From the NCBI GenBank assembly GCA_934444485.1, contig CAKSCN010000007.1, forward strand, positions 1-31,489: a DNA stretch of 31,489 nucleotides. Reading direction: 5' to 3'. Both the position numbers and the translations under genes were made by a program. The stretch comes from an uncultured Eubacteriales bacterium. GTDB taxonomy: Bacteria > Bacillota > Clostridia > Oscillospirales > CAG-382. The notes under the pieces were generated by a model that saw only the letters and a list, made by a program, of their open reading frames with translations, had not been told where the DNA came from and searched no databases. Each line of letters starts with the position of its first letter. Positions within the stretch are counted from its first letter, which is position 1. Below are positions 23,780 through 31,489 of the stretch, in pieces.

Positions 23780-24841
23780 ATGGCAAAAGATATTTCCTCC
23801 GCCGAAAGAAATGCGGAGGGCTACATAAAGGAACGTCTCGGCACGGTCGGAGGTCAGGCAGTACTCGAGGGAGTAATGATGAAGTCGAAGGACAAGGTTG
23901 CGCTTTCAGTGAGAGACACGGACGGAAAAATACAGTCCGAGGTCAAGACGGTGAAGCCCCTTGCGGCAAAGTATCCGATATTCAAGCTTCCGCTGATTAG
24001 GGGTATCGGCGGCTTTATCGAGTCAATGATGTTAAGCTTTTCGACGCTCAACCGCTCGGCGGAGCTTTTGGGTATAGACGGCGACGAAGAGCCGACGAAA
24101 TTTGAAAAGTGGCTTGACAAGACCTTCGGCAAGAGCCTTGTTGCGGTGGCGTCGGTGATAGGCGGCGTACTCGGCGTGCTTCTTTCGGTTGGACTTTTCA
24201 TATACCTTCCGAAGCTTCTTTCGGACCTTGTCATGACCGGCGACGCACCGAACCCCATTCTCAAGAGCCTTTTGCAGGGTGTTGTGAGAATACTCATATT
24301 TATCGGCTACATCGTTCTCGTGTCGCTCATGCCCGACATCAAGCGGACGTTCATGTACCACGGTGCGGAACACAAGTCGATATTCTGCCACGAAAAGGGC
24401 GAAGAGCTTACGGTTGAAAACGTGCGCCGCCAGATACGCTTTCATCCCCGCTGCGGCACGAGCTTCCTCTTTGTGATGATGATAATCGGCATATTCGTGT
24501 CGGCGTTCTACGCAAACGTTTCAGGCATACTTTACACGCTCTTAAAGCTTCTCACGCTCCCCGTCGTAATCGGAATAGGCTATGAGTTTATCCGCTACGC
24601 CGGCAGGCACGACAATCTTTTCGTAAAGATCTGCTCCGCTCCGGGACTTTGGATGCAGAGACTCACAACGGCAGAGCCGGACGACGGCATGATTGAGGTT
24701 GCGATAAACTCTCTGAAGCTTGCTCTTCCCGACATTTATCCTCCCGAGGAAAAGACGGAGAGCGAAACCGAAGCGGAGTCGAAAGAACAGACCGAGGAAA
24801 GCGAAAACTCCGGTACGGAGACGGGCAATGACGTACAGTGA
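23780..24841 (+). CDS. DUF1385 family membrane protein
   Basis: 353 aa. The N-terminal domain carries VGGQAVLEGVMMKSKDKVAL, the DUF1385 signature, then SVRDTDGKI. About five transmembrane helices follow (120-150, 170-195, 235-265 and later). Between them is the conserved YHGAEHKSIFCHEKGEELT with two His and RFHPRCGTSFL, suggestive of a metal site. The C-terminal 45 residues are acidic and disordered. Function is not established; B. subtilis YqhQ is the known relative. ATG 23780 is preferred over ATG 23744 because of the AAGGATG ribosome site. It overlaps prmC by 14 bp, a common pairing in Clostridia. Confidence 0.92.
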   Translation: MAKDISSAERNAEGYIKERLGTVGGQAVLEGVMMKSKDKVALSVRDTDGKIQSEVKTVKPLAAKYPIFKLPLIRGIGGFIESMMLSFSTLNRSAELLGIDGDEEPTKFEKWLDKTFGKSLVAVASVIGGVLGVLLSVGLFIYLPKLLSDLVMTGDAPNPILKSLLQGVVRILIFIGYIVLVSLMPDIKRTFMYHGAEHKSIFCHEKGEELTVENVRRQIRFHPRCGTSFLFVMMIIGIFVSAFYANVSGILYTLLKLLTLPVVIGIGYEFIRYAGRHDNLFVKICSAPGLWMQRLTTAEPDDGMIEVAINSLKLALPDIYPPEEKTESETEAESKEQTEESENSGTETGNDVQ

Positions 24842-25676
24842 ATACAAGGCACGTGCGGCGGCACTTATTTCGGAAAACAGCGAAGCGACCGACGCCGACA
24901 ATGAAGCGGTGACTCTGATATGCGCCGTGTGCGGAAAATCCTACGCCGAATATCTCACGTGCCGCAGGACATCTCACCTCACCGACGAAGAATTTGCCGT
25001 GCTTGAGGAAAAGGTCCGGCGGCGTGCCGAGGGTGAGCCTTTGCAGTACGTGATCGGGGAATGGGACTTTCACGGGCTCCCGATGTACTGCGGAAAAGGG
25101 TGTCTCATTCCGAGGTTCGAGACCGAGATGCTTGTAGAGAGAGCGGCAAAGGTTCTGCCGAGGGGCGGTCGGTTTCTCGAGCTTTGCGTCGGAAGCGGCT
25201 GTGTTTCGGCGGCGATACTGAAAAAGCGAAGCGACATTTCCGGCGACGGAATCGACATTTCAAAGGACGCTCTCGGATATGCGGTGCGCAACGCCGAAAG
25301 GCACGGTGTATCGGAGCGGCTTCACCTTGCGGAGTGCGACCTTGCGGAATATACGCCAACGGGGAAGTACGACGTTATCGTATCGAATCCGCCGTATGTG
25401 AAGACAGCCGACGTTGACGCTTTCGGCGGCGAAATGAAGTGCGAACCGAGGATAGCTTTCGACGGCGGCAAAGACGGACTTATGTTTTACCGCACGATAA
25501 TCTCACGGTACAAGGAGTATCTTCTTCCCGGAGGAATGTTCATCTTTGAGGCAGGGTACGACACGGCAGGCGAGGTTGCAGGGCTTTTGAGAAGCGCCGG
25601 TTTCACGGAGGTTGCCGTTGAAAAGGACATAAACGGCATTGACCGCATGATAACGGGGCGGCTTACGGCAAAGTAA
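24828..25676 (+). CDS. prmC: Release factor glutamine methyltransferase
   Basis: Methylates the Gln of the GGQ motif in peptide-chain release factors, using SAM. 282 aa. The N-terminal helical domain (to about 80) leads into GEPLQYVIGEWDFHGL and the catalytic domain: LIPRFETEMLVE, FLELCVGSGCVSAA (SAM site; GxGxG-like), IDISKDALGYA, and NPPYVK (substrate Gln clamp). ATG 24828 lies inside the DUF1385 gene; the longer reading to 24720 would give an Arg/Lys-rich extension that is clearly out-of-frame DUF1385 sequence. The usual prfA neighbour is not adjacent. Confidence 0.94.
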   Translation: MTYSEYKARAAALISENSEATDADNEAVTLICAVCGKSYAEYLTCRRTSHLTDEEFAVLEEKVRRRAEGEPLQYVIGEWDFHGLPMYCGKGCLIPRFETEMLVERAAKVLPRGGRFLELCVGSGCVSAAILKKRSDISGDGIDISKDALGYAVRNAERHGVSERLHLAECDLAEYTPTGKYDVIVSNPPYVKTADVDAFGGEMKCEPRIAFDGGKDGLMFYRTIISRYKEYLLPGGMFIFEAGYDTAGEVAGLLRSAGFTEVAVEKDINGIDRMITGRLTAK

Positions 25677-25682
25677 AAAACA

Positions 25683-25719
25683 CGGAGGGCTAACATCACG
25701 TCGGCTCTCCGATTTTCGT
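25683..25719 (+). terminator. Likely terminator of the DUF1385-prmC operon
   Basis: CGGAGGGC (25683-25690) pairs with GCTCTCCG (25704-25711) over 8 bp with one G-U, then ATTTTCGTTGTTG. The T-run is interrupted, so strength is uncertain. It sits between convergent prmC and asnB. Confidence 0.5.
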
Positions 25720-25800
25720 TGTTGTGACATTTGTTTTGCACGTTTTTCCGTCGTTGCGCTACTCTCAGCCCAGTTGCTGTGCGAAGCTTTGCGGCACGAT

Positions 25801-27384
25801 TTACTTTCCGCTCTCGCCGTAATTTGAAAGCACACGTGCAGAGGGATCGTTTACGTTGCAGCCCTCCCACGACTTGTTCGGCATCCAGAAATCAACTATC
25901 ATTCCCGACTGTCCGGGGTAGTACTTCTCGAATATCTCACGGTAGAGGAGCGACTCCTTGGTGAAAGGTGCGGCATGGGTGTACTTTGCGCACTTCTCGT
26001 GCATCTCGCTGTCGGCGTACTTTGTTTCGGCGTACTCCTTGAGGTAATCGACCATGGAGTGACCGACTGCGTCGGAAAATGCCGCCTTTTCACGGAAGAG
26101 TATATCGTGCGGCAGGTAGTCGCCCTCAAAGGCATGACGGAGAAGATACTTTCCCTTGCCGTAGCGGTTGAGCTTCATCTCGGGGTCTACCGACATTACG
26201 TATTCGACAAAGTCGAGGTCGCCGAAAGGCACTCTCGCTTCAAGCGAGTTTACCGATATGCACCTGTCGGCACGGAGTACGTCGTACATATGAAGCTCAC
26301 GCACTCTCTTCTCCGCTTCCTTTTGAAACTCTGCGGCGCTCGGTGCAAAGTCGGTGTACTTATATCCGAAAAGCTCGTCGGAGATTTCACCCGTGAGAAG
26401 CACTCTGATATCGGTGTTTTCGTGGATGTACTTACAGAGCAGGTACATTCCCATGCTTGCACGGATTGTCGTTATATCGAACGTTCCGAGAAGGTGAATG
26501 ACGTCCTCGAGTGCGCCTATGACGTCGTCCTTTGTGATGATGACCTCGGTGTGATCGCTTCCGATGTAGTCTGCGACCTCACGTGCGTATTTGAGGTCAA
26601 TGGCGTCGCCGGTCATGCCTATGGCGAAGGTGCGGATAGGCTTATCGGATTTGCGTGCCGCAACGGCGCAGACAAGCGACGAGTCGAGTCCGCCGCTGAG
26701 AAGAAAGCCGACCTTTGCGTCTGCGACGAGTCTTTTCTCTATGCCGCAGACGAGCTTATCGTGAATGTTCTTGCAGACGGTTTCGAGGTCGTCCCGACAT
26801 ACCTTATCTGCCTTTGCGATGTCACGGTAGCGGACAAATTTGCCGTCCTTGAAATAGCATCCGGGAGGGAACGGAAGAATCTTCCCGCAGAGTCCGACGA
26901 GGTTTTTGGGTTCGCTTGCGAAAATGAGTGCGCCGTCGGAATCATAGCCGTAGTACAGGGGGCGGATGCCGATAGGGTCACGTGCGGCAATATACTCGCC
27001 GGTTTTGCCGTCGTAGATTATGAGAGCGTATTCTGCGTCGAGCATACCGAACATCTCTGTGCCGTATTCACGGTACATCGGGAGAAGTATCTCGCAGTCC
27101 GAGCCGCTTTTGAAGGTATAGCCGTACTTCTCTTCAAGCTCTTTCTTTATCTTCTCGAAGCCGTATATCTCGCCGTTGCAGACGACATAGCTTCCGTCAA
27201 GCTCAAAGGGCTGCATTCCGCTTTCGTCAAGACCCATTATGGCGAGTCTGTGAAAGCCGAGAAGTCCCTTTCCGGTATCGACGACACGTGACATATCGGG
27301 TCCTCTCGACACCGTTGCGTCAAAGCCTTTCTTAAAATCTTCCTCTGTTGCTGCGCTTGTGCAATATCCCATTATTGAACACAT
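25801..27384 (-). CDS. asnB: Asparagine synthase (glutamine-hydrolysing)
   Basis: Makes asparagine from aspartate, glutamine and ATP. 527 aa. True start is ATG 27384 giving MCSIMGYC, which exposes Cys2 as the glutaminase nucleophile; the longer 537-aa reading would bury it. Glutaminase domain 1-190 has HRLAIMGLDE, CNGEIYGFEKI and the GSDCEI segment. The synthetase domain holds the PP-loop FLLSGGLDSSLVCAVAARKS and the later LLTGEISDELFGYKY and SLEARVPFGD. Expression appears controlled by the T-box leader at 27390-27700. Together with asnA it gives the cell both nitrogen-donor routes. Confidence 0.95.
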   Translation of the reverse strand: MCSIMGYCTSAATEEDFKKGFDATVSRGPDMSRVVDTGKGLLGFHRLAIMGLDESGMQPFELDGSYVVCNGEIYGFEKIKKELEEKYGYTFKSGSDCEILLPMYREYGTEMFGMLDAEYALIIYDGKTGEYIAARDPIGIRPLYYGYDSDGALIFASEPKNLVGLCGKILPFPPGCYFKDGKFVRYRDIAKADKVCRDDLETVCKNIHDKLVCGIEKRLVADAKVGFLLSGGLDSSLVCAVAARKSDKPIRTFAIGMTGDAIDLKYAREVADYIGSDHTEVIITKDDVIGALEDVIHLLGTFDITTIRASMGMYLLCKYIHENTDIRVLLTGEISDELFGYKYTDFAPSAAEFQKEAEKRVRELHMYDVLRADRCISVNSLEARVPFGDLDFVEYVMSVDPEMKLNRYGKGKYLLRHAFEGDYLPHDILFREKAAFSDAVGHSMVDYLKEYAETKYADSEMHEKCAKYTHAAPFTKESLLYREIFEKYYPGQSGMIVDFWMPNKSWEGCNVNDPSARVLSNYGESGK

Positions 27385-27389
27385 AATAT

Positions 27390-27700
27390 ACACCGTCCTT
27401 ATAAAATTATGCACTCAAAGCTTAGGACGGACGTGCTTATCCGTGATACCACCTAACTTACTCCGGTTTTGCGCCCGGAGTCACTCATCGGCTCTGTCAA
27501 GCCTTTCCGGTTAACGCCCGGCGACGCCTCCGATAATCGCAAAAGGCGGTATACCGACCGTTTCGGGTGCGGTACGCCGTATTCTGCTTTCCCTTTGGGA
27601 CTGATAGAGTGTTCTTCGCACGGTTTTCTCTGCGGGGCTTCCACCCTCCCCCGCTCGCTGTGAGAGATACGCCGTGTTACTTTTCTCCGTCGTAGTCTTT
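27390..27700 (-). promoter_or_regulatory. T-box leader of asnB, probable tRNA-Asn, translational type
   Basis: Minus strand carries the T-box AGGTGGTATCACG (27454-27442). Stem III is CTCCGG-CCGGAG (27480-27461). Antiterminator pairing joins TTAGG to CCTAA. CCGTCCT (27430-27424) can instead pair perfectly with AGGACGG (27399-27393), which overlaps the asnB ribosome site AAGGA and is followed by TGTATATT-ATG, not a T-run. Uncharged tRNA would thus free the ribosome site. A stem I region with CACGG/CCGTG and the sequence GAAGAACACT, offering AAC (Asn) as specifier, lies further upstream. Specifier choice and 5' limit are approximate. Confidence 0.82.
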
Positions 27701-27768
27701 GTGAATAAATATGAATTGCAATTTATGCGTGAAGTTTTTTTCTTGTGATTACAGATTAAATGCCGTAT

Positions 27769-27833
27769 GCGAAGCTTTTTCTTGCGAGTTATTCGTCCTG
27801 CAACGCCGCATATCCCTCTTCGCCGGTGCGAAC
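27769..27833. repeat. Duplicated 3' end of the ammonium transporter-PII gene
   Basis: These 65 nt repeat 27979-28045 with two substitutions and a short indel. Read on the minus strand they still encode the end of the PII domain, VRTGEEGYAALQDE-stop, now without the rest of the gene. The copy lies upstream of the asnB leader, about 210 bp from the true gene end. Confidence 0.85.
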
Positions 27834-27867
27834 TCTTTTTCCGACGAAGTCGGATTTCAATTATTCT

Positions 27868-27900
27868 GAAAAAACAGGGGGCATGTACCACTGTTTTTTC
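27868..27900 (-). terminator. Terminator of the ammonium transporter gene
   Basis: GAAAAAACAG (27868-27877), 13-nt loop, CTGTTTTTTC (27891-27900): a 10-bp perfect hairpin ending in T on the minus strand. It lies 101 bp past the transporter stop, between the two copies of the duplicated 3' end. Confidence 0.75.
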
Positions 27901-27906
27901 TCCTTT

Positions 27907-27963
27907 GGATTTGCGAGTGAAGAGAAGCGAAGCGCCTCAAGCGAGGTGCGAACGAACAAATCC
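27907..27963. repeat. Nested mini-hairpin between the two PII-tail copies
   Basis: GGATTTG (27907-27913) and CAAATCC (27957-27963) are inverted copies that enclose a GCGCCTC-AAGC-GAGGTGC hairpin. TCCGAC-GAA-GTCGGA nearby (about 27840-27854) is another. Same style as the arrays elsewhere in this window. Confidence 0.55.
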
Positions 27964-28000
27964 GTTCCGCAAGAAATTGCGAAGCTTTTTCTTGCGATTT

Positions 28001-29725
28001 TTATTCGTCCTGCAATGCCGCATATCCCTCTTCGCCGGTACGAACCTTGATGACGTTTTCAACATCGTATACGAAGATCTTGCCGTCGCCGATATGACCG
28101 GTATAAAGAACTTTCTTTGCCGTCTCGATTACCGACGATACGGGAACCTTGCTTACGACGATATCAACCTGAACCTTGGGAAGAAGGTTTGTCTCAACCG
28201 GTACGCCTCTGTAGTATTCGGGCTTGCCTCTCTGTACACCGCAGCCGAGTACGTGAGATACCGTCATGCCGGTGATGCCGAGAGAGCTCATTGCGTTCTT
28301 GAGAGAATCGAATGCGGACTCACGGCAGATAATCTCAACCTTGGTAAACTTGGGAGATGTGCCGTCGGCGAACGCCGGTACTTTCTTTACGGGTACCGCT
28401 TCCGCAACGGGTACATCCGCCGCAGTTGCCGTGATACCCTCTGCCGGTGCGAAAGACGAATACTTATCGACAGCCGGTACAAAGTCGGGGTATGCGCTGG
28501 GAAGTCCGTGCTCTGTGATATCGAGTCCGAGAGTTTCCTCTTCAACCGAAACACGAAGTCCGTTGAACTTTTTGATGAGTGCGAAGGTGATTACCATCAT
28601 TATCGTGGTATAAAGCGCAACCGACGCAAAGCCTGCAAGCTGGAGTCCCGTCTGACGGAAGTCGCCGGTGTAGAAGAGACCGGAGAGACCTGCCGGTGCG
28701 TCGGGGTTAGCGAGGAGACCGACTGCTATAGTACCCCAGACGCCGTTTGCGAGATGAACTCCGATAGCGCCGACGGGGTCGTCGATATGGAGCTTGAGGT
28801 CGAGAAATTCAACGATGACGACAACGAGGATGCCGGAAACGACACCTACAACCGCCGCACCGATTGCGTCGAATGCGTCACAGCCTGCGGTTACGCCTAC
28901 AAGACCTGCGAGAGAAGCGTTAAGGCACATGGAGACATCGGGCTTGCCGTTCTTAATCCACGTATACATCATCGTGGTGCAGGTAGCGACAGCCGGAGCT
29001 ATTGTTGTGGTGAGGAATATCGACGCAAGCTCAGAGGTGCTTGTTGCGGCGGCGCCGTTGAAGCCGTACCAGCCGAGCCAGAGGATGAACACGCCGAGTG
29101 CGCCGAGGGTAATCGAGTGACCGGGGATTGCGTTGACCTTTGTGACCTTGCCCGCCTTATCCTTTACGTACTTGCCGATACGGGGACCGACCATGATAGC
29201 TCCGATAAGAGCCGCTATACCGCCGACCATATGTATTGCGCAAGAGCCTGCGTAGTCGTGGAAGCCTATCTGACTGAGCCAGCCGCCCCAGATCCAGTGA
29301 GCCTCGATGGGGTAAACCACAAGCGAGATAACGCCGGAGTAAATACAGTAGGACGAGAACTTGGTTCTTTCAGCCATCGAGCCGGAGACTATCGTCGCCG
29401 CCGTAGCGCAGAACACGAGGTTGAAGACGAAGGTCGAAGCACCCGTGAAGCTGCCGTCGGCAGGGCTTGCGATAAACGCCTTGAAGTTTGCGAAGAGGTC
29501 CATATTCGGAAGTCCTATAAGTCCGAACAGTGCATCCTCGCCCATCATGAGCGAATAGCCGAGAATCGAGAAAACAACAGTGCCTATACAGAAGTCCATG
29601 AGGTTTTTCATTATAATGTTGCCGGCGTTCTTGGCACGGGTAAAGCCCGTCTCCACCATCGCAAAACCGGCTTGCATCCAGAATACAAGAGCCGCACCTA
29701 TCAAATACCAAAATTCCACAGTCAT
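28001..29725 (-). CDS. amt: Ammonium transporter fused to a PII signalling domain
   Basis: 574 aa. Residues 1-405 are an Amt/Mep/Rh channel with about 11 helices. The conserved Asp sits in DYAGSCAIHMVGG and the pore-His sites in AIHMVGG and GAIGVHLANGVWG. A Pro/Ala-rich linker (about 406-460) joins a complete PII domain (461-574) with T-loop region GVQRGKPEYYRG and the C-terminal signature VRTGEEGYAAL. Free PII (GlnK) normally plugs AmtB when nitrogen is rich; here the regulator is tethered. GGGAGG lies 7 nt before ATG 29725. glnN lies upstream on the same strand. Two Tyr in the T-loop are potential uridylylation sites. Confidence 0.93.
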   Translation of the reverse strand: MTVEFWYLIGAALVFWMQAGFAMVETGFTRAKNAGNIIMKNLMDFCIGTVVFSILGYSLMMGEDALFGLIGLPNMDLFANFKAFIASPADGSFTGASTFVFNLVFCATAATIVSGSMAERTKFSSYCIYSGVISLVVYPIEAHWIWGGWLSQIGFHDYAGSCAIHMVGGIAALIGAIMVGPRIGKYVKDKAGKVTKVNAIPGHSITLGALGVFILWLGWYGFNGAAATSTSELASIFLTTTIAPAVATCTTMMYTWIKNGKPDVSMCLNASLAGLVGVTAGCDAFDAIGAAVVGVVSGILVVVIVEFLDLKLHIDDPVGAIGVHLANGVWGTIAVGLLANPDAPAGLSGLFYTGDFRQTGLQLAGFASVALYTTIMMVITFALIKKFNGLRVSVEEETLGLDITEHGLPSAYPDFVPAVDKYSSFAPAEGITATAADVPVAEAVPVKKVPAFADGTSPKFTKVEIICRESAFDSLKNAMSSLGITGMTVSHVLGCGVQRGKPEYYRGVPVETNLLPKVQVDIVVSKVPVSSVIETAKKVLYTGHIGDGKIFVYDVENVIKVRTGEEGYAALQDE

Positions 29726-29856
29726 GATTTATTCCTCCCTTTTAATTTGAGTAGCTTTATGCACTGCAACATAAAGTCTGCTTTTGCTTTCAAATACGAC
29801 TGTAAAGGTTTTACCTTAACTTAGCATTGCCTTAATCGTCAATTGTCAATCGTGAC

Positions 29857-31489
29857 TTACCGAACGCCGAAGAGCAGCTTTTCGTAAGTCGGGAACGGCC
29901 AGAAGCTCTCCGCCGTGAGAGTCTCCGCTTCATCGCACACCGCACGGAGCGACTCCATTTTCGGTATAACGTCGTCCTTGATGTCGAATGCGGCTTTCGT
30001 GATATCGTCTATCGTATCGAACTTTGCAATTGCCGTTTCGAGAACCTCGGTCGCCGTATCGATGCCGTCTGTGAGCGAGGTGAGCTTCTTTATGCTCTTC
30101 TTCTCAAACGCAAACTCTGCGTCCGGCACTGCCGCTTTCTTCGAGGCATAGGCTTCTGCGAGGGACGCTGTGTAAGCCTCGACTGCCGGGAGAATCTGCT
30201 TCTTCGCCATATCGACCATTGTGAGAGCCTCAATCTTTACGGTCTTGCAGTAGTTCTCGAGCATTATCTCGTATCTCGACTCAAGCTCCGCCTTTGTGAA
30301 CACCTTATGAGCCGTGAGCATATCGACGTTCTTCTTATCGAGAAGCTTAGGCATACAGTCGGCGGTGGTCTTGAGGTTGAGGAGTCCTCTTACCTCGGTC
30401 GCTTCCTTTATCCAAGCGTCGTCGTAGCCGTTGCCGTTGAAGATAATTCTCTTGTGATCCTTTATCGTCTTCTTGATGAGGTCGTGGAGAGCGGCCTCGA
30501 AATCGTCCGAACCCTCAAGCCTGTCGGCATAAGACTTAAGCGACTCCGCAACCGCACTGTTGAGCATGATGTTCGCGCAGGCGATACTGTTGGACGAACC
30601 GAGCATTCTGAATTCGAACTTGTTGCCGGTGAAGGCGAACGGAGAGGTACGGTTGCGGTCGGTGGTATCTCTCGTGAACTTCGGGAGAACGTGTACGCCG
30701 AGCTTCATCTGAGTCTTTTCCGTTCCGCTGTAGGGTGCGTCGTTTTCTATTGCGTCGAGGACTGCCGAAAGCTCATCGCCCAAGAACATCGATACGACTG
30801 CGGGGGGAGCTTCGTTTGCTCCGAGTCTGTGGTCGTTTCCGGCCGTTGCGACCGACAGACGAAGCAAATCCTGATAGTCGTCAACCGCTTTGATTACCGC
30901 ACAGAGGAAAAGAAGGAACTGTGCGTTCTCGTAAGGAGTTTCGCCGGGAGTGAGGAGGTTGACGCCGGTGTCGGTCGCCATCGACCAGTTATTGTGCTTG
31001 CCGGAACCGTTCACACCGGCAAAGGGCTTTTCGTGGAGCAGGCATACAAGACCGTGCTTTGCGGCGACCTTCTGCATTATCTCCATTGTGAGCTGGTTGT
31101 GGTCGGTGGCGATGTTTGTCGTTGAATAAATCGGGGCAAGCTCATGCTGAGCCGGCGCTACTTCGTTATGCTCGGTCTTTGCGAGAATGCCGAGCTTCCA
31201 AAGCTCCTCGTTGAGATCCGCCATATATGCGGCAACTCTGGGTTTGATTACTCCGAAGTAGTGGTCGTCCATTTCCTGACCCTTGGGAGGCTTTGCACCG
31301 AAGAGTGTACGTCCGGTGAAGATGAGATCCTTTCTCTTGTCGAAAACCTCTTTATCAACGAGGAAGTACTCCTGCTCGGGACCTACCGAAGTGCGGACGC
31401 ACTTTACGGTTGTGTTGCCGAAGAGCTTGAGTATTCTGAGCGCCTGCTTATTGAGAGCCTCCATGGAACGGAGAAGAGGTGTTTTCTTG
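29857..31489 (-). CDS. glnN: Glutamine synthetase type III, 5' end beyond the window
   Basis: Condenses ammonia and glutamate to glutamine. About 543 codons are visible; type III enzymes are some 700 residues, so roughly 160 N-terminal residues lie outside. The frame is open to the window edge, reading KTPLLRSMEALNKQALRILK, so the ATG at 31464 is internal. Family features: VGPEQEYFLVDK, AKTEHNEVAPAQHELAPIYS, PFAGVNGSGKHNNWSM, DHRLGANEAPPAVVS, and the RNRTSPFAFTGNKFEFRMLG region, all with the catalytic Glu, His and Arg typical of GSIII. It lies 131 bp upstream of the ammonium transporter. Confidence 0.95.
   Translation of the reverse strand, partial: KKTPLLRSMEALNKQALRILKLFGNTTVKCVRTSVGPEQEYFLVDKEVFDKRKDLIFTGRTLFGAKPPKGQEMDDHYFGVIKPRVAAYMADLNEELWKLGILAKTEHNEVAPAQHELAPIYSTTNIATDHNQLTMEIMQKVAAKHGLVCLLHEKPFAGVNGSGKHNNWSMATDTGVNLLTPGETPYENAQFLLFLCAVIKAVDDYQDLLRLSVATAGNDHRLGANEAPPAVVSMFLGDELSAVLDAIENDAPYSGTEKTQMKLGVHVLPKFTRDTTDRNRTSPFAFTGNKFEFRMLGSSNSIACANIMLNSAVAESLKSYADRLEGSDDFEAALHDLIKKTIKDHKRIIFNGNGYDDAWIKEATEVRGLLNLKTTADCMPKLLDKKNVDMLTAHKVFTKAELESRYEIMLENYCKTVKIEALTMVDMAKKQILPAVEAYTASLAEAYASKKAAVPDAEFAFEKKSIKKLTSLTDGIDTATEVLETAIAKFDTIDDITKAAFDIKDDVIPKMESLRAVCDEAETLTAESFWPFPTYEKLLFGVR

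Noticed and set aside
25975..27291. Long plus-strand frame (438 codons) opposite asnB
   Set aside because: It is the mirror of a high-GC third-position gene; asnB has all catalytic motifs, while this frame has none.
27767..29824. Long plus-strand frame (685 codons) opposite the ammonium transporter
   Set aside because: Antisense shadow of the transporter-PII gene; composition is Cys/Arg/Tyr-rich with no recognisable domain.
29726..29856. Promoter or riboswitch between glnN and the ammonium transporter
   Set aside because: A TTGACA occurs on the minus strand, but no acceptable -10 box follows and no conserved riboswitch core was seen.

Overview
The window reads as chromosome of a Clostridia-type Firmicute, most like gut Oscillospirales/Ruminococcaceae. 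This is inference from gene content: an IreB/UPF0297 gene, a DUF1385-prmC pair, type III glutamine synthetase, a T-box leader, a DUF4093-type RNase M5, encoded tRNA CCA ends, strong AGGAGG ribosome sites and consensus sigma-A promoters. No rRNA, CRISPR array, integrase or transposase was seen.

Left end (1-850): a mini-hairpin array leads into a 28-residue hydrophobic peptide gene (289-375). A convergent antisense RNA promoter faces its 3' end, so this looks like a type I toxin-antitoxin locus. Palindromic noncoding DNA follows, then asnA on the minus strand.

Phage module (2068-12890): a perfect sigma-A promoter starts one rightward operon that ends in a hairpin terminator. It encodes a small Cys/His protein without an ordinary start codon, small and large terminase, a P22-type portal, scaffold, a probable decoration protein, major capsid protein, a 95-residue protein, a connector-like protein, a P22 gp10-like hub protein, a 57-residue tail-fibre-like stub and a repeat-rich coiled-coil protein. 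Integration, replication, lysis and a complete tail fibre are missing. It is either a decayed podovirus-like prophage or a maintained head-packaging module.

Housekeeping block (12901-16627, minus): rnmV, a Nudix ADP-ribose pyrophosphatase, a CPA2 cation/proton antiporter preceded by a PII-like protein, and a four-helix-bundle protein. Upstream lies a nested hairpin array between two terminators, then tRNA-Glu and tRNA-Met under a perfect promoter.

Methionine/folate block (16812-22831, minus): a CapA-like protein, metF, a GNAT acetyltransferase, a free-standing MetH reactivation-domain protein and a MetH lacking that domain. MetF makes the methyl-folate used by MetH, and the activation protein would rescue oxidised cobalamin.

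The ireB operon (minus) and the DUF1385-prmC operon (plus) diverge from a 265-bp region with two good promoters.

Right end (25801-31489, minus): asnB behind an asparagine-type T-box that appears to act on translation, an ammonium transporter fused to a PII domain, and glnN (type III glutamine synthetase, cut by the window edge). With asnA, this gives ammonium uptake, sensing, assimilation and amide synthesis in one window.
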